Assembly (NCBI RefSeq): GCF_039778605.1
Contig: NZ_CP156060.1
Span: 1,798,001 to 1,862,000 of the forward strand
From: Flavobacterium sp. WV_118_3
GTDB lineage: Bacteria > Bacteroidota > Bacteroidia > Flavobacteriales > Flavobacteriaceae
Reading direction: 5' to 3'
Length of the DNA: 64,000 bases
Shown: positions 54,106 to 63,003 of the stretch, piece after piece
How positions within the stretch are numbered: position 1 is the stretch's first letter
How the letters are laid out: each line of letters starts with the position of its first letter
Made by a program: the position numbers and the translations under genes
The notes under the pieces: generated by a model
Told to the model about the DNA's origin: nothing
The model's database searches: none
What the model saw: the letters and a program-made list of their open reading frames with translations, nothing else

Positions 54106-54525
54106 ATGAAAACGATTCGAAAAGCCCTACTCTTTTTGCTGTTTCTATCCGGAAGCAGTCAGCTTTACAGTCAGGATTACCGTTTTGTCACAACAGGTGT
54201 CAGCGTGGCCGAAAAGGACAAAAAAGGAAAATGGAGCGATTATACCGAATTCCGTAAAGCGGAAATCATTATTGATCTGAATACCCAAAAAAACCGGATT
54301 ATGATTTATTCCAACGTCGAGCAGTTGTTTAAAATCATTAAATATTTCGATGTTAAATCAACACCTACAGACGACATTGCTTCTTTTCAATGCGTCACCA
54401 ACGAAGGAGACGATTGTACGATTGCCATTTATACCCGTAAAAAACAAGGCAACCGCAAACAAATGTATATCTATTATAACGACCGGATTGTGGTTTACAA
54501 CATGAAATATTTAAAAGATAAATAA
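54106..54525 (+). CDS. Small exported protein of unknown function
   Basis: A 139-residue protein with a signal peptide (MKTIRKALLFLLFLSGSSQLYS). The mature part is beta-rich (YRFVTTGVSVAEKD, IIDLNTQKNRIMIYS, MYIYYNDRIVVYNMKYL). No known domain. It is alone between divergent and convergent neighbours, with a strong terminator. Confidence 0.72.
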   Translation: MKTIRKALLFLLFLSGSSQLYSQDYRFVTTGVSVAEKDKKGKWSDYTEFRKAEIIIDLNTQKNRIMIYSNVEQLFKIIKYFDVKSTPTDDIASFQCVTNEGDDCTIAIYTRKKQGNRKQMYIYYNDRIVVYNMKYLKDK

Positions 54526-54526
54526 T

Positions 54527-54560
54527 AAAAAAAGAGCTGTCGGATGACAGCTCTTTTTTT
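54527..54560. terminator. Bidirectional terminator
   Basis: A 15-bp perfect stem (54527-54541 with 54546-54560) with loop GGAT, between the exported-protein gene and the phosphate transporter. Confidence 0.95.
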
Positions 54561-54576
54561 ATTTCAATTTCCCGAA

Positions 54577-55644
54577 TTACAGGAACATTTTCAAAATATA
54601 ATACATGATTCCTGCGATCAAAGCCGATACCGGAATCGTAAGAATCCAGGCCCATAACAGGTTAATCGTTACACCCCATCGTACCGCTGAAATACGTTTT
54701 GTAATTCCAACCCCGATAATCGAACCGGTAATGGTGTGTGTGGTTGATACCGGAACTCCCATATGCTCGGTTAAATATAAGGTAACCGCACCGGCCGTTT
54801 CGGCTGCCACACCTTCAAGAGGCGTTACTTTGGTAATTTTAGATCCCATCGTTTTAACGATCTTCCATCCACCACTTAGCGTTCCCAAACCGATAGCCAG
54901 GAAACTCACAAACGGAACCCAGGCCCAGTCTTCTACAAAGTGTGAAAAACGGTGACTCGAATCCAAAGCAGTATAGGCTACGTCACCAATATTCATATGA
55001 TAACAGATTACAGCTGCTCCGATGATACCCATTACTTTTTGGGCATCGTTTCCTCCGTGTCCTAAACTAAACAAGGCCGAAGACACCAACTGTAATTTTT
55101 TAAACCATTTATCAGCTTTATGCGGATTGACCTTTCGGCAGATATTCATAATTAAAATGGTAATCAGATAGGCAATAAACATACCGATTAACGGGGCGCA
55201 GAAAATAAACAGGAATGTTGGGATTACTTTAGCGTAATTAATTACGTCTACTCCATTATCGGATAAAGCGCCGGCATGTGCCAATGCTGCTCCCATAAAT
55301 CCTCCCAATAAAGTGTGGGACGATGAAGACGGAATTCCCAGTTTCCAGGTTAATAAGTTCCAGATAATTGCCGCGATAAGTCCGGCCAGAATCACCTCAA
55401 GGGTAATAAAGTTTTCGTTAACCGATTTAGCGATTGTGTTACCAATCTTAAATTCACCGATCCAGTACATGGAGATAAAATAAGCTGCGAAGTTAAAGGC
55501 CGCCGCCCATAATACTGCCTGGAATGGTGTCAGTACTTTTGTGGCTACGATGGTCGCAATCGAGTTGGCCGCATCGTGAAAACCGTTGATATAATCAAAA
55601 ATCAGTGCTAATACAATGATTATGACAAGTAATGTAAAATCCAT
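54577..55644 (-). CDS. Inorganic phosphate transporter, PiT family
   Basis: A 355-residue membrane transporter with about ten helices. The two duplicated signatures of the family are GFHDAANSIATIVATKVL near residue 20 and GHGGNDAQKVMGIIGAAV in the second half, and VSTTHTITGSIIGVG is also present. It takes up phosphate with a cation (proton or sodium). It is shorter than the E. coli Pit because the central loop is reduced. The DUF47 gene upstream is its usual partner. Confidence 0.93.
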   Translation of the reverse strand: MDFTLLVIIIVLALIFDYINGFHDAANSIATIVATKVLTPFQAVLWAAAFNFAAYFISMYWIGEFKIGNTIAKSVNENFITLEVILAGLIAAIIWNLLTWKLGIPSSSSHTLLGGFMGAALAHAGALSDNGVDVINYAKVIPTFLFIFCAPLIGMFIAYLITILIMNICRKVNPHKADKWFKKLQLVSSALFSLGHGGNDAQKVMGIIGAAVICYHMNIGDVAYTALDSSHRFSHFVEDWAWVPFVSFLAIGLGTLSGGWKIVKTMGSKITKVTPLEGVAAETAGAVTLYLTEHMGVPVSTTHTITGSIIGVGITKRISAVRWGVTINLLWAWILTIPVSALIAGIMYYILKMFL

Positions 55645-55674
55645 ACGATTTGTTTTCTGGGGTGATGACTGTTG

Positions 55675-56322
55675 TTATGAATATTTAACCGTTACCGATT
55701 CTAAAACATTGGCAACACTCTTACACTTGTCGGAAGCTGTCTCTAATGCCGATAGTACTTCTTTGTATTTGATGATATTTTTAGCATCGGTTTCGTTTTC
55801 GAAAATATCCGCTACGGCTTTATCAAATACGTTATCCGCTTTACTTTCCAGTTTGTTGATTTTTTTACAAGCATCAGCAATAGCTTTTAAGTTTTTAAGG
55901 TCTTTTAATTCCTTAATCGCATTCCCAATATGCTGACACGCTTCTAAGTTGATTTCCGTTAATTTACGGATTGATTTTGTGATTTTTTCTACCTGATACA
56001 AACGCATTCTACTTGCTGCTCCATGCATATAATCGGCTACATCATCGATAGCTGTGATCAAAGCGTGGATATCTTCACGGTCGAATGGCGTGATAAAATT
56101 ACGGCTTAGTTCCAGGTTCGTTTTATGGGTAATTTCTTCGATGTTAGCTTCTAACTCTTCAATCTTTTTGAAGTACTCTTCTCTTTCGTTTTTCGGCGCA
56201 TTTACTGCTTCGTGAAGGGTTTCTGCCAATTGGATCAGGTTAATGGAAGCCTGCTCAAAAAGAGGAAAGAATTTCTTATCTTTCGGTACTAAAAACTGGA
56301 AAATGTTGTTTAATGACATCAT
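55675..56322 (-). CDS. DUF47 family protein, Pit accessory (PhoU-like)
   Basis: A 215-residue all-helical protein with the pattern EELEANIEEITHKTNLELS, ITPFDREDIHALITAIDDVADYMH and DKCKSVANVLESV, typical of DUF47/PhoU-like regulators. Its metal-cluster residues (Glu/Asp in the EELE and DDVAD motifs) are present. Encoded ahead of the phosphate permease (30 bases), it probably controls that transporter. Confidence 0.92.
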   Translation of the reverse strand: MMSLNNIFQFLVPKDKKFFPLFEQASINLIQLAETLHEAVNAPKNEREEYFKKIEELEANIEEITHKTNLELSRNFITPFDREDIHALITAIDDVADYMHGAASRMRLYQVEKITKSIRKLTEINLEACQHIGNAIKELKDLKNLKAIADACKKINKLESKADNVFDKAVADIFENETDAKNIIKYKEVLSALETASDKCKSVANVLESVTVKYS

Positions 56323-56496
56323 ATGTTAATTTAATGACGCGAAATTACCCTTGTAATGTTAAGCTAACGTTAACTAAATAACAATTCATGTTTAATTAAT
56401 CCCCCGTAAAAACTTCGACAGACACCTTCTTTTTTATTGGTAATTAAATCGTAAATTAGCGCTCCAACAAACAAACTCAAAGCGAAACAACATATA

Positions 56497-58125
56497 ATGG
56501 ACTTAAACTTCAACAAAAACGAAGATCATAACAAGCTTTTAGTCTCCGAATTAAAACAAAATTTAGCAAAAGTAAAACTCGGAGGTGGCGAAAAACGAAT
56601 TGCAAAATTACACGCTGAAGGCAAAATGACTGCCCGTGAGCGCATCGATTATTTATTGGACAACAACTCAAAAAGTATCGAAATCGGTGCTTTTGTAGGC
56701 GAAGGTATGTACAAAGAACACGGCGGATGTCCTTCCGGTGGTGTCGTGGTAAAAATCGGATATATCAAAGGAAAACAATGTATTGTGGTAGCCAATGATG
56801 CTACCGTAAAAGCCGGGGCCTGGTTCCCGATAACCGCGAAGAAGAATCTGAGAGCACAGGAAATCGCAATGGAAAACAAATTGCCGATTATTTATCTGGT
56901 AGATAGTGCCGGCGTATACCTTCCGCTACAGGATGAGATTTTTCCCGATAAAGAACACTTTGGTCGTATTTTCCGCAATAATGCTATCATGAGCAGTATG
57001 GGAATCACCCAAATCGCTGCTGTAATGGGAAGTTGTGTTGCCGGTGGTGCTTACCTTCCAATTATGAGCGATGAAGCGCTGATTGTAGACAAAACCGGAA
57101 GTATTTTCCTGGCCGGAAGTTACCTGGTTAAAGCCGCTATTGGCGAAACAATTGATAACGAAACGCTCGGCGGTGCGACTACACATTGCGAAATTTCAGG
57201 AGTAACCGACTATAAAGCCAAAGACGACAAAGATGCTTTGGATACCATTAAAAATATTGTAGGTAAGATCGGTGATTTTGAAAAAGCCGGATACAACCGT
57301 GAAAAACCGGCCAAACCTGCTTTGGATGAAAACGAAATCTACGGTATTCTACCGAAAGCGCGTTCTGAACAATACGATATGATGGACATCATTAATCGTT
57401 TGGTAGACAATTCAGAATTCGATGAATATAAAGCCGGATACGGGCAAACGATTATTACCGGCTATGCCCGCATTGACGGTTGGGCTGTTGGTATCGTAGC
57501 CAACCAGCGTAAAGTGGTTAAAACCAAAAAGGGCGAAATGCAGTTTGGTGGTGTTATTTATTCCGACAGTGCTGATAAAGCAACCCGTTTTATTGCCAAC
57601 TGTAATCAGAAAAAAATCCCGTTGGTATTCCTTCAGGATGTAACCGGATTTATGGTAGGATCCAAATCCGAACATGGCGGTATTATTAAAGACGGTGCCA
57701 AAATGGTAAATGCAGTATCCAACTCCGTTGTTCCCAAATTTACCGTAGTGGTAGGAAACTCCTATGGCGCCGGAAATTATGCCATGTGCGGAAAGGCCTA
57801 TGACCCAAGATTAATTTTCGCCTGGCCAAGTGCCGAACTAGCCGTTATGGGTGGCGCACAGGCTGCTAAAGTTTTATTACAAATTGAAGCGTCTTCGCTA
57901 AAAGCAAAAGGAGAAGAACTGACTCCGGAAAAAGAAGCCGAAATGTTCGATAAAATCAAAGCGCGTTACGATGCGCAGGTGTCGCCTTATTATGCCGCTT
58001 CACGACTTTGGACCGATGCCATTATCGATCCGTTGGATACCCGTAAATGGATCTCCATGGGAATCGAAGCTGCCAACCACGCTCCTATCGAAAAACCGTT
58101 TAATCTTGGCGTAATCCAGGTTTAA
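56497..58125 (+). CDS. Acyl-CoA carboxylase, beta (carboxyltransferase) subunit
   Basis: A 542-residue carboxyltransferase of the methylcrotonyl-/propionyl-CoA carboxylase class. The N-terminal half has GKMTARERIDYLLD, AGVYLPLQDEIFPDKEHFG and GSCVAGGAYLPIMSDEAL; the C-terminal half has PLVFLQDVTGFMVG and YGAGNYAMCGKAYDPR. The LQDEIFPDKEHFGR motif favours the methylcrotonyl-CoA type, used in leucine breakdown. The biotin-carrying alpha subunit is not adjacent. The leader is 174 bases with a weak -7 box. Confidence 0.88.
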   Translation: MDLNFNKNEDHNKLLVSELKQNLAKVKLGGGEKRIAKLHAEGKMTARERIDYLLDNNSKSIEIGAFVGEGMYKEHGGCPSGGVVVKIGYIKGKQCIVVANDATVKAGAWFPITAKKNLRAQEIAMENKLPIIYLVDSAGVYLPLQDEIFPDKEHFGRIFRNNAIMSSMGITQIAAVMGSCVAGGAYLPIMSDEALIVDKTGSIFLAGSYLVKAAIGETIDNETLGGATTHCEISGVTDYKAKDDKDALDTIKNIVGKIGDFEKAGYNREKPAKPALDENEIYGILPKARSEQYDMMDIINRLVDNSEFDEYKAGYGQTIITGYARIDGWAVGIVANQRKVVKTKKGEMQFGGVIYSDSADKATRFIANCNQKKIPLVFLQDVTGFMVGSKSEHGGIIKDGAKMVNAVSNSVVPKFTVVVGNSYGAGNYAMCGKAYDPRLIFAWPSAELAVMGGAQAAKVLLQIEASSLKAKGEELTPEKEAEMFDKIKARYDAQVSPYYAASRLWTDAIIDPLDTRKWISMGIEAANHAPIEKPFNLGVIQV

Positions 58126-58147
58126 CACAACATACTGTAACAATTTT

Positions 58148-58185
58148 AAAAATCTACTACTTATCCGTAAGCAGTAGATTTTTTA
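58148..58185 (+). terminator. Terminator of the carboxylase gene
   Basis: The stem AAATCTACT-A-CTTA with TAAG-C-AGTAGATTT (one A/C mismatch), loop TCCG, and T run. Confidence 0.8.
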
Positions 58186-58229
58186 TTTATATTACTACTT
58201 TACTTACCCGGATTAAATTCAATACGATT

Positions 58230-59861
58230 ATGAAAAACTTTATACTCGCTTCGCTTGTATTATTCGGCTTCCAGCAGGCTTCCGCTCAACTGATCACCGA
58301 AAAAGACGTTTTTACCCGCAGGGATTCCCTTCACGGTGGCTTACGAGCCGAACGTACCAGCTATGACGTACAACGTTACGACCTGAACATCACAATCAAC
58401 CCGGAAGCGCGTTCGATTATCGGTTATAACGACATCACTTTTAAAGTGGTTACCCATACCAATATGATTCAGGTAGATCTGTTTGAAAATATGAAAGTCG
58501 ACAGTATCGTGTTTCAAAATAAAAAACTGGACTACAAACGCGATAACGATGCTGTTTTTATAGCCTTTCCGGAGCGCCTTCTTAAAGGAACTACCGAAAC
58601 CGTACGGTTTTATTATTCCGGGAAACCCATCGTAGCCAAAAATGCACCTTGGGATGGCGGTTTTGTATTTAGCAAAGATAGCAAAGGAAAAGACTGGATT
58701 GCCGTAGCCGTTCAGGGAACGGGAGCGAGTTTATGGTATCCGGTTAAAGATTCGCAGACCGACGAGCCCGATAATGGCGCCACCGTAAAAGTGGCTGTTC
58801 CTAATGGTTTGATGAATGTTTCCAACGGTCGTTTTAAAGGTAGTGAAGATCTGAAAAATGGGTATACCCGTTGGGATTGGGAAGTAATCAATCCGATAAA
58901 CAATTACGACATTACGGTTAATATAGCCGATTATGCTCATATCCATGATAATTACAAAGGTCTTGATCTGGATTATTATGTGCTACGCGAAAATGAAGCC
59001 AAAGCCCGTAAACATTTTGAAGAAGTAAAACCAATGATGGATTGCTTCCAGTTGAAATTCGGAAAATACCCTTTCTGGGAAGACAGCTACAAGCTGGTCG
59101 AAACGCCTTATCTGGGTATGGAACACCAAAGTGCTGTAGCCTACGGAAACAAATACCGAAAAGGTTATCTGGGATCGGATTTGAGTGGTACCGGCATCGG
59201 ACTGACATTCGATTTTATCACCATACACGAATCCGGACATGAATGGTTTGGAAACAGCATTACGTCTAAAGATATTGCCGACATGTGGATCCACGAGGCT
59301 TTTACGACTTATACCGAAGCGGTTTTTGTAGAATGCAATCTGGGCTATGACAAAGCGTTGGCCTATATAAACGGACAAAGTCGTAACGTTAAAAACGATC
59401 GTCCTATTATTGGTTTTTATGGTGTGAACAAAGAAGGTTCGGGCGATATGTATTACAAAGGTGCTTTGCTGCTCAATACAATCCGTCATACTCTTAACGA
59501 CGACGCCAAATGGTGGAAATTGTTACTGGATTATTCCGAAACCTATAAAAAGCAAATTATCGACACCGAAACCGTTATTGCTTTCTTTAATAAGGAAACC
59601 GGAAAAGACCTGACCCCTATATTCAACCAATACCTACGTTATAAAGACATTCCGGTATTGGAACTTCGCACCCAAAACAACCGTCTGGAATACCGCTGGA
59701 AAGCCAATGTGGAAAATTTCCAGATGCCGGTAGAATATACGTACAAAGGAAAAACGGCCCGAATAGACGTTACTACCGAATGGCAGAAATTCGACAAAAA
59801 GGTAACCGCCGATCAATTGGAATTTAATACTAAAAAAATGTATTACAATGTTCAGAAATAA
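58230..59861 (+). CDS. M1 family zinc metallopeptidase
   Basis: A 543-residue exported aminopeptidase-like enzyme. The signal peptide is cleaved near ASAQL (residue 20). The zinc site is HESGHEW (His333, His337) with Glu356 as third ligand in WIHEAFTTYTE. The exopeptidase motif is LGMEHQSAVAYG in place of GAMEN. The N-terminal beta domain and the shorter C-terminal part fit the bacterial leukotriene-A4-hydrolase-like group. It acts outside the cytoplasm, with peptides as likely substrates. Confidence 0.92.
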   Translation: MKNFILASLVLFGFQQASAQLITEKDVFTRRDSLHGGLRAERTSYDVQRYDLNITINPEARSIIGYNDITFKVVTHTNMIQVDLFENMKVDSIVFQNKKLDYKRDNDAVFIAFPERLLKGTTETVRFYYSGKPIVAKNAPWDGGFVFSKDSKGKDWIAVAVQGTGASLWYPVKDSQTDEPDNGATVKVAVPNGLMNVSNGRFKGSEDLKNGYTRWDWEVINPINNYDITVNIADYAHIHDNYKGLDLDYYVLRENEAKARKHFEEVKPMMDCFQLKFGKYPFWEDSYKLVETPYLGMEHQSAVAYGNKYRKGYLGSDLSGTGIGLTFDFITIHESGHEWFGNSITSKDIADMWIHEAFTTYTEAVFVECNLGYDKALAYINGQSRNVKNDRPIIGFYGVNKEGSGDMYYKGALLLNTIRHTLNDDAKWWKLLLDYSETYKKQIIDTETVIAFFNKETGKDLTPIFNQYLRYKDIPVLELRTQNNRLEYRWKANVENFQMPVEYTYKGKTARIDVTTEWQKFDKKVTADQLEFNTKKMYYNVQK

Positions 59862-59946
59862 TTTACAAAATACATTATTTTAACATTTTAAACATATAAA
59901 AACATAACTTTTAACCGATAAATTATCAAATATTAATTTTATTTAG

Positions 59947-59954
59947 TAACTTTC
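59947..59954 (+). promoter_or_regulatory. -7-like box of the DoxX gene
   Basis: TAACTTTC has one base different from TAnnTTTG and lies 26 bases before the start. Confidence 0.35.
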
Positions 59955-59979
59955 ATACTAAATCAAATTGTCATTTGTT

Positions 59980-60405
59980 ATGGATAGAGTAAAAAGTTTA
60001 AACAAATGGGCCAACGCTCATACCAGCTATCCGATAGATCTGGTGCGTATTGGCCTTGGTGTCTTTTTGTTTTTAAAAGGCGTATTTTTTATCACAAACA
60101 GACAGTACTTACACGAAATTCTCGGTCATATGAACAGGAATTTCGGTAGTGAAATGCTGCTCATCCACTATGTTGCCTCGGCACATATGGTAGGCGGTAT
60201 TATGATCGTTTTCGGATTACTGACCCGCTGGTCTATCTGGGCGCAATTGCCGATACTAATCGGAGCAGTTATAATTAACTTTTTAGGACAAATGAATGTA
60301 CAAAACCTGATTATGGCCTCGATCACACTGTTGGTCTGTGTTTTTTTTCTATTCTACGGAAGCGGGAAACATTCGGCCGACTATTATTTTAAAATGAACC
60401 AATAG
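59980..60405 (+). CDS. DoxX family membrane protein
   Basis: A 141-residue protein with four helices, including LVRIGLGVFLFLKGVFFI, HMVGGIMIVFGLLTRWSIWA and MASITLLVCVFFLFYG. The order and the GxLTRW motif fit DoxX. The start is the ATG at 59980, since a TTG 12 bases upstream adds nothing. Quinol-linked roles have been proposed for the family, but none is shown for this one. Confidence 0.8.
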   Translation: MDRVKSLNKWANAHTSYPIDLVRIGLGVFLFLKGVFFITNRQYLHEILGHMNRNFGSEMLLIHYVASAHMVGGIMIVFGLLTRWSIWAQLPILIGAVIINFLGQMNVQNLIMASITLLVCVFFLFYGSGKHSADYYFKMNQ

Positions 60406-60422
60406 TTTTTATACAAAACCCG

Positions 60423-60499
60423 CCACAAAGACCACTTGAACCAACGTGTATTCAGAAACGTGTTGTGAACAGCCAAACAGGTGACTTTGTGGTTTTTTT
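60423..60499 (+). terminator. Extended terminator-like stem after DoxX
   Basis: Outer stem CCACAAAG (60423-60430) / CTTTGTGG (60485-60492), about 70 nt overall, followed by seven T. The inner 54 nt hold only partial pairing. Confidence 0.55.
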
Positions 60500-60505
60500 A
60501 TGTCC

Positions 60506-61549
60506 TTATGCCACGGTTTCCTTCCTTTTGATTTTTCCGGTTGCTGTTTCTTTAAAATGCGGTATAAAAAGGATTTCTTTTGGTTTTTCAAATTTATCCA
60601 GTTCACCAAAAACTTCCGGTGCGATCGTATAGGGTTCACCTTCGATCACCAATACCAGCTTTTCGCCCAGCGTATCATCTTCCTTTCCGATCACAAAATA
60701 ACGTTGTGGTATTACCGTGGCCAGCTTCTCTTCGATCTGTTCCGGGAACAATTTTACACCACCACTGTTAATCACGTTGTCATAACGTCCCAACCATATA
60801 AATTGCTTTTCTCCTATTATCGTTACCATATCATTTGTCACCAGGGGTTCCTCACAAATACGTGGTGCCGTTATCACCAGACAACCGCGCTCGTCGGTAG
60901 CAATATGTATTCCCGGTAATAGGGAAAAAGCCGTTTCCTGTATTTTTTTGGCCGCAATATGGGTAATTGTTTCCGTCATCCCATAGGTTTCATAAATGGC
61001 CACCGGTAGTGTTTTTAACTGTTCGACCAAAGTGGCGTTTAGTTTGGCTCCGCCGATAATTAGTTTCTGAATCTGATCCAATTCGGCTAATGATTGTTCT
61101 ACCTGTAAGGGAACCATTGCCGCAAAATCGTAATTTTTCCCCGTTATATCCAACGGACGGGAATCCGGTACTACATAATCCAATTCCAACCCGAGGATAA
61201 AAGCACGTACGAGCATCATCTTACCGGCTATATATTGTATGGGTAAACAGTGAAGTGCCGTATCACCCGGTTTTAGATCGAAAAAATCACCTGTCGCCAG
61301 TGCCGAATTGACCATTGCAGCCTTTTGCAGGTGTATTTTTTTAGGCGTTCCCGTGGTTCCGGAAGTTGTCATTTCGATATATTCCTTTCCATCAAACCAT
61401 TCCAGAATAAAATGCCCTAGTGCTTTTTCGTGTGCATCTCCTTCTTTTACAAAAACATAGGCTTTGTCATACAATTCTTTTCCATTAAAATGCACACCGT
61501 TTAATTTAAAACGATTATGCACATTTTTATAGGTTAGCTTATTGATCAT
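60506..61549 (-). CDS. menE: O-succinylbenzoate-CoA ligase
   Basis: A 347-residue AMP-forming ligase activating o-succinylbenzoate in menaquinone synthesis. The AMP loop is MTTSGTTGTPKKIHL, followed by IYETYGMTETITHIA and LGRYDNVINSGGVKLFPEQIE. It is shorter than the enterobacterial enzyme because the N-terminal region is reduced, as in other Bacteroidota. The start MINKLTYKNVH overlaps the CPBP stop by 11 bases; a further upstream Met at 61567 is possible. Confidence 0.9.
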   Translation of the reverse strand: MINKLTYKNVHNRFKLNGVHFNGKELYDKAYVFVKEGDAHEKALGHFILEWFDGKEYIEMTTSGTTGTPKKIHLQKAAMVNSALATGDFFDLKPGDTALHCLPIQYIAGKMMLVRAFILGLELDYVVPDSRPLDITGKNYDFAAMVPLQVEQSLAELDQIQKLIIGGAKLNATLVEQLKTLPVAIYETYGMTETITHIAAKKIQETAFSLLPGIHIATDERGCLVITAPRICEEPLVTNDMVTIIGEKQFIWLGRYDNVINSGGVKLFPEQIEEKLATVIPQRYFVIGKEDDTLGEKLVLVIEGEPYTIAPEVFGELDKFEKPKEILFIPHFKETATGKIKRKETVA

Positions 61550-62450
61550 AATTCTCTTTATTTTCAAATACGATTTTACCGGTTAGCTTTTCTTTCCAGT
61601 TTTTCCATTGGTATTTTCGCGAATAGATATATAGCAATATCGGGTAGATAACGAACACCGGCAGTATTACATCAAAACCGGCCGATGGTTCCGACATGTC
61701 TTTTAAAATGGAATGCGTCTGAAATACCGTCCAGTCGGAAGTAACCAAAAGTGCTCCAACCAGGTTATTAGCCGCATGGAAACCCAACGCGAGTTCCAAG
61801 CCTTCGTCCATTAGTGTCATTATTCCCAGAAAAAATCCGGTTCCGACATAATAGATCAATATAATATTCCCCATTTTTCCAACTTCCGGGTTGGCAATAT
61901 GCATTAGTCCGAACATAATTGAAGTAATCAAAAATGGAATCAACCGACTTCGGGTCACCACTCCGATGCCCTGCATCAGGTAACCGCGAAATAAATATTC
62001 CTCGAAACTGGTTTGCAACGGGATAAACAATACCGCCAGTATCAGAAAGGTAAAAAATGGTACCGGTTGGAAATTCAATTTAAAGTTTTCAGGGTGCGAA
62101 AAATAAACCGCCAGTGTCAGTACAATCGATATTGTTGCCCATAATCCGAATGAAAATAAAATCCGGTTCCAATCCACTTTTGCCCGCGAAGTCGTCAAAC
62201 TGGTAATACTTTGACGGTGTATCACTTTTACCCAAACCCACAACAAAAGACAAGCAATCGAAAGCGGCAGAATAATCATTACAAAGGTCATATTTTCACC
62301 AAAGGCGGCTATGGTTTGATGCATTGCCTGCTCGGTATCGATCTCGGAAGCCGCTATATAATTGGCAATCATAACGGCAAAAAATAATACCGGAATCGGT
62401 AAATATAAAAAGAAACGAAAGTTTTTGGTTTTGACTTGTTCGATAAACAT
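61539..62450 (-). CDS. CPBP family intramembrane glutamic endopeptidase
   Basis: A 303-residue membrane protein with about eight helices. The catalytic motif is SFEEYLFRGYLMQ (EExxxR), followed by FGLMHIAN (FxxxH) and GFHAANN with the last His. These are the Abi/CaaX protease features. Coupled to menE by 11 bases. Substrate not known; a link to quinone metabolism is only positional. Confidence 0.87.
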   Translation of the reverse strand: MFIEQVKTKNFRFFLYLPIPVLFFAVMIANYIAASEIDTEQAMHQTIAAFGENMTFVMIILPLSIACLLLWVWVKVIHRQSITSLTTSRAKVDWNRILFSFGLWATISIVLTLAVYFSHPENFKLNFQPVPFFTFLILAVLFIPLQTSFEEYLFRGYLMQGIGVVTRSRLIPFLITSIMFGLMHIANPEVGKMGNIILIYYVGTGFFLGIMTLMDEGLELALGFHAANNLVGALLVTSDWTVFQTHSILKDMSEPSAGFDVILPVFVIYPILLYIYSRKYQWKNWKEKLTGKIVFENKENYDQ

Positions 62451-62565
62451 ATCTGTTACTGGATTTTAGTATATTTCCTATAGCAACCTATGGTGGAAAA
62501 TTTGTTTTCACTAAGTTAATCCAATTTTCACAGAATAGTAGTTCCTTTGTAAAAAATATTGCACT

Positions 62566-62907
62566 ATGATTACAATTTACCACAACCCGAGATGCAGCAA
62601 ATCCAGAGAAGGACTTTGCCTGTTGGAAGAAAAAGGAATTTCGTTTGAAACCGTAAAATACCTGGATCAGCCTTTGAGCCGCGAAGAACTACAATCAATC
62701 ATCCAAAAACTGGGAATTAAACCAATCGAACTGGTTCGTCAGAAAGAAAGTCTTTGGAGCGAAAATTATAAAGGTCAGACGCTTTCCGACGATGCGATCA
62801 TTACCATTTTGTCCGAAAATCCCAAACTAATTGAACGTCCGATTGTTATCAATGGTGACAAGGCCGTAATTGGTCGTCCAACCGAAAAGATTCTGGAAAT
62901 TATTTAG
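62566..62907 (+). CDS. arsC: ArsC family protein (arsenate reductase-like)
   Basis: A 113-residue thioredoxin-fold protein with the N-terminal motif NPRCSKSREGL (Cys10) and the ERPIVINGDKAVIGRP segment of glutaredoxin-type ArsC. No other ars gene is adjacent, so it could equally be a YffB/Spx-like redox protein with no arsenic role. Confidence 0.85.
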   Translation: MITIYHNPRCSKSREGLCLLEEKGISFETVKYLDQPLSREELQSIIQKLGIKPIELVRQKESLWSENYKGQTLSDDAIITILSENPKLIERPIVINGDKAVIGRPTEKILEII

Positions 62908-62963
62908 AATCAGTATACGTTTGTTTTAACAAACATTTGTGATTCCCCACTTAAACCCAAGGT

Positions 62964-62971
62964 TACTTTTG
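62964..62971 (+). promoter_or_regulatory. -7 box of the TonB-dependent receptor gene
   Basis: TACTTTTG, an exact TAnnTTTG match. A TTTG lies at 62936-62939, 24 bases away. Just upstream is a dyad GTTTGTT/AACAAAC (62919-62934). Confidence 0.5.
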
Positions 62972-63003
62972 CAGTCAAACCTTGCAAATCAAACTAATTA
63001 CAC

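Noticed and set aside
58983..59489. 168-residue minus-strand ORF within the M1 peptidase
   Set aside because: Antisense of the zinc-site region of a real gene; no motifs, no signal.
62919..62934. GTTTGTT/AACAAAC dyad as terminator of arsC
   Set aside because: The 2-base loop and lack of a T run argue against termination; it could instead be an operator, but the evidence is too thin to call.
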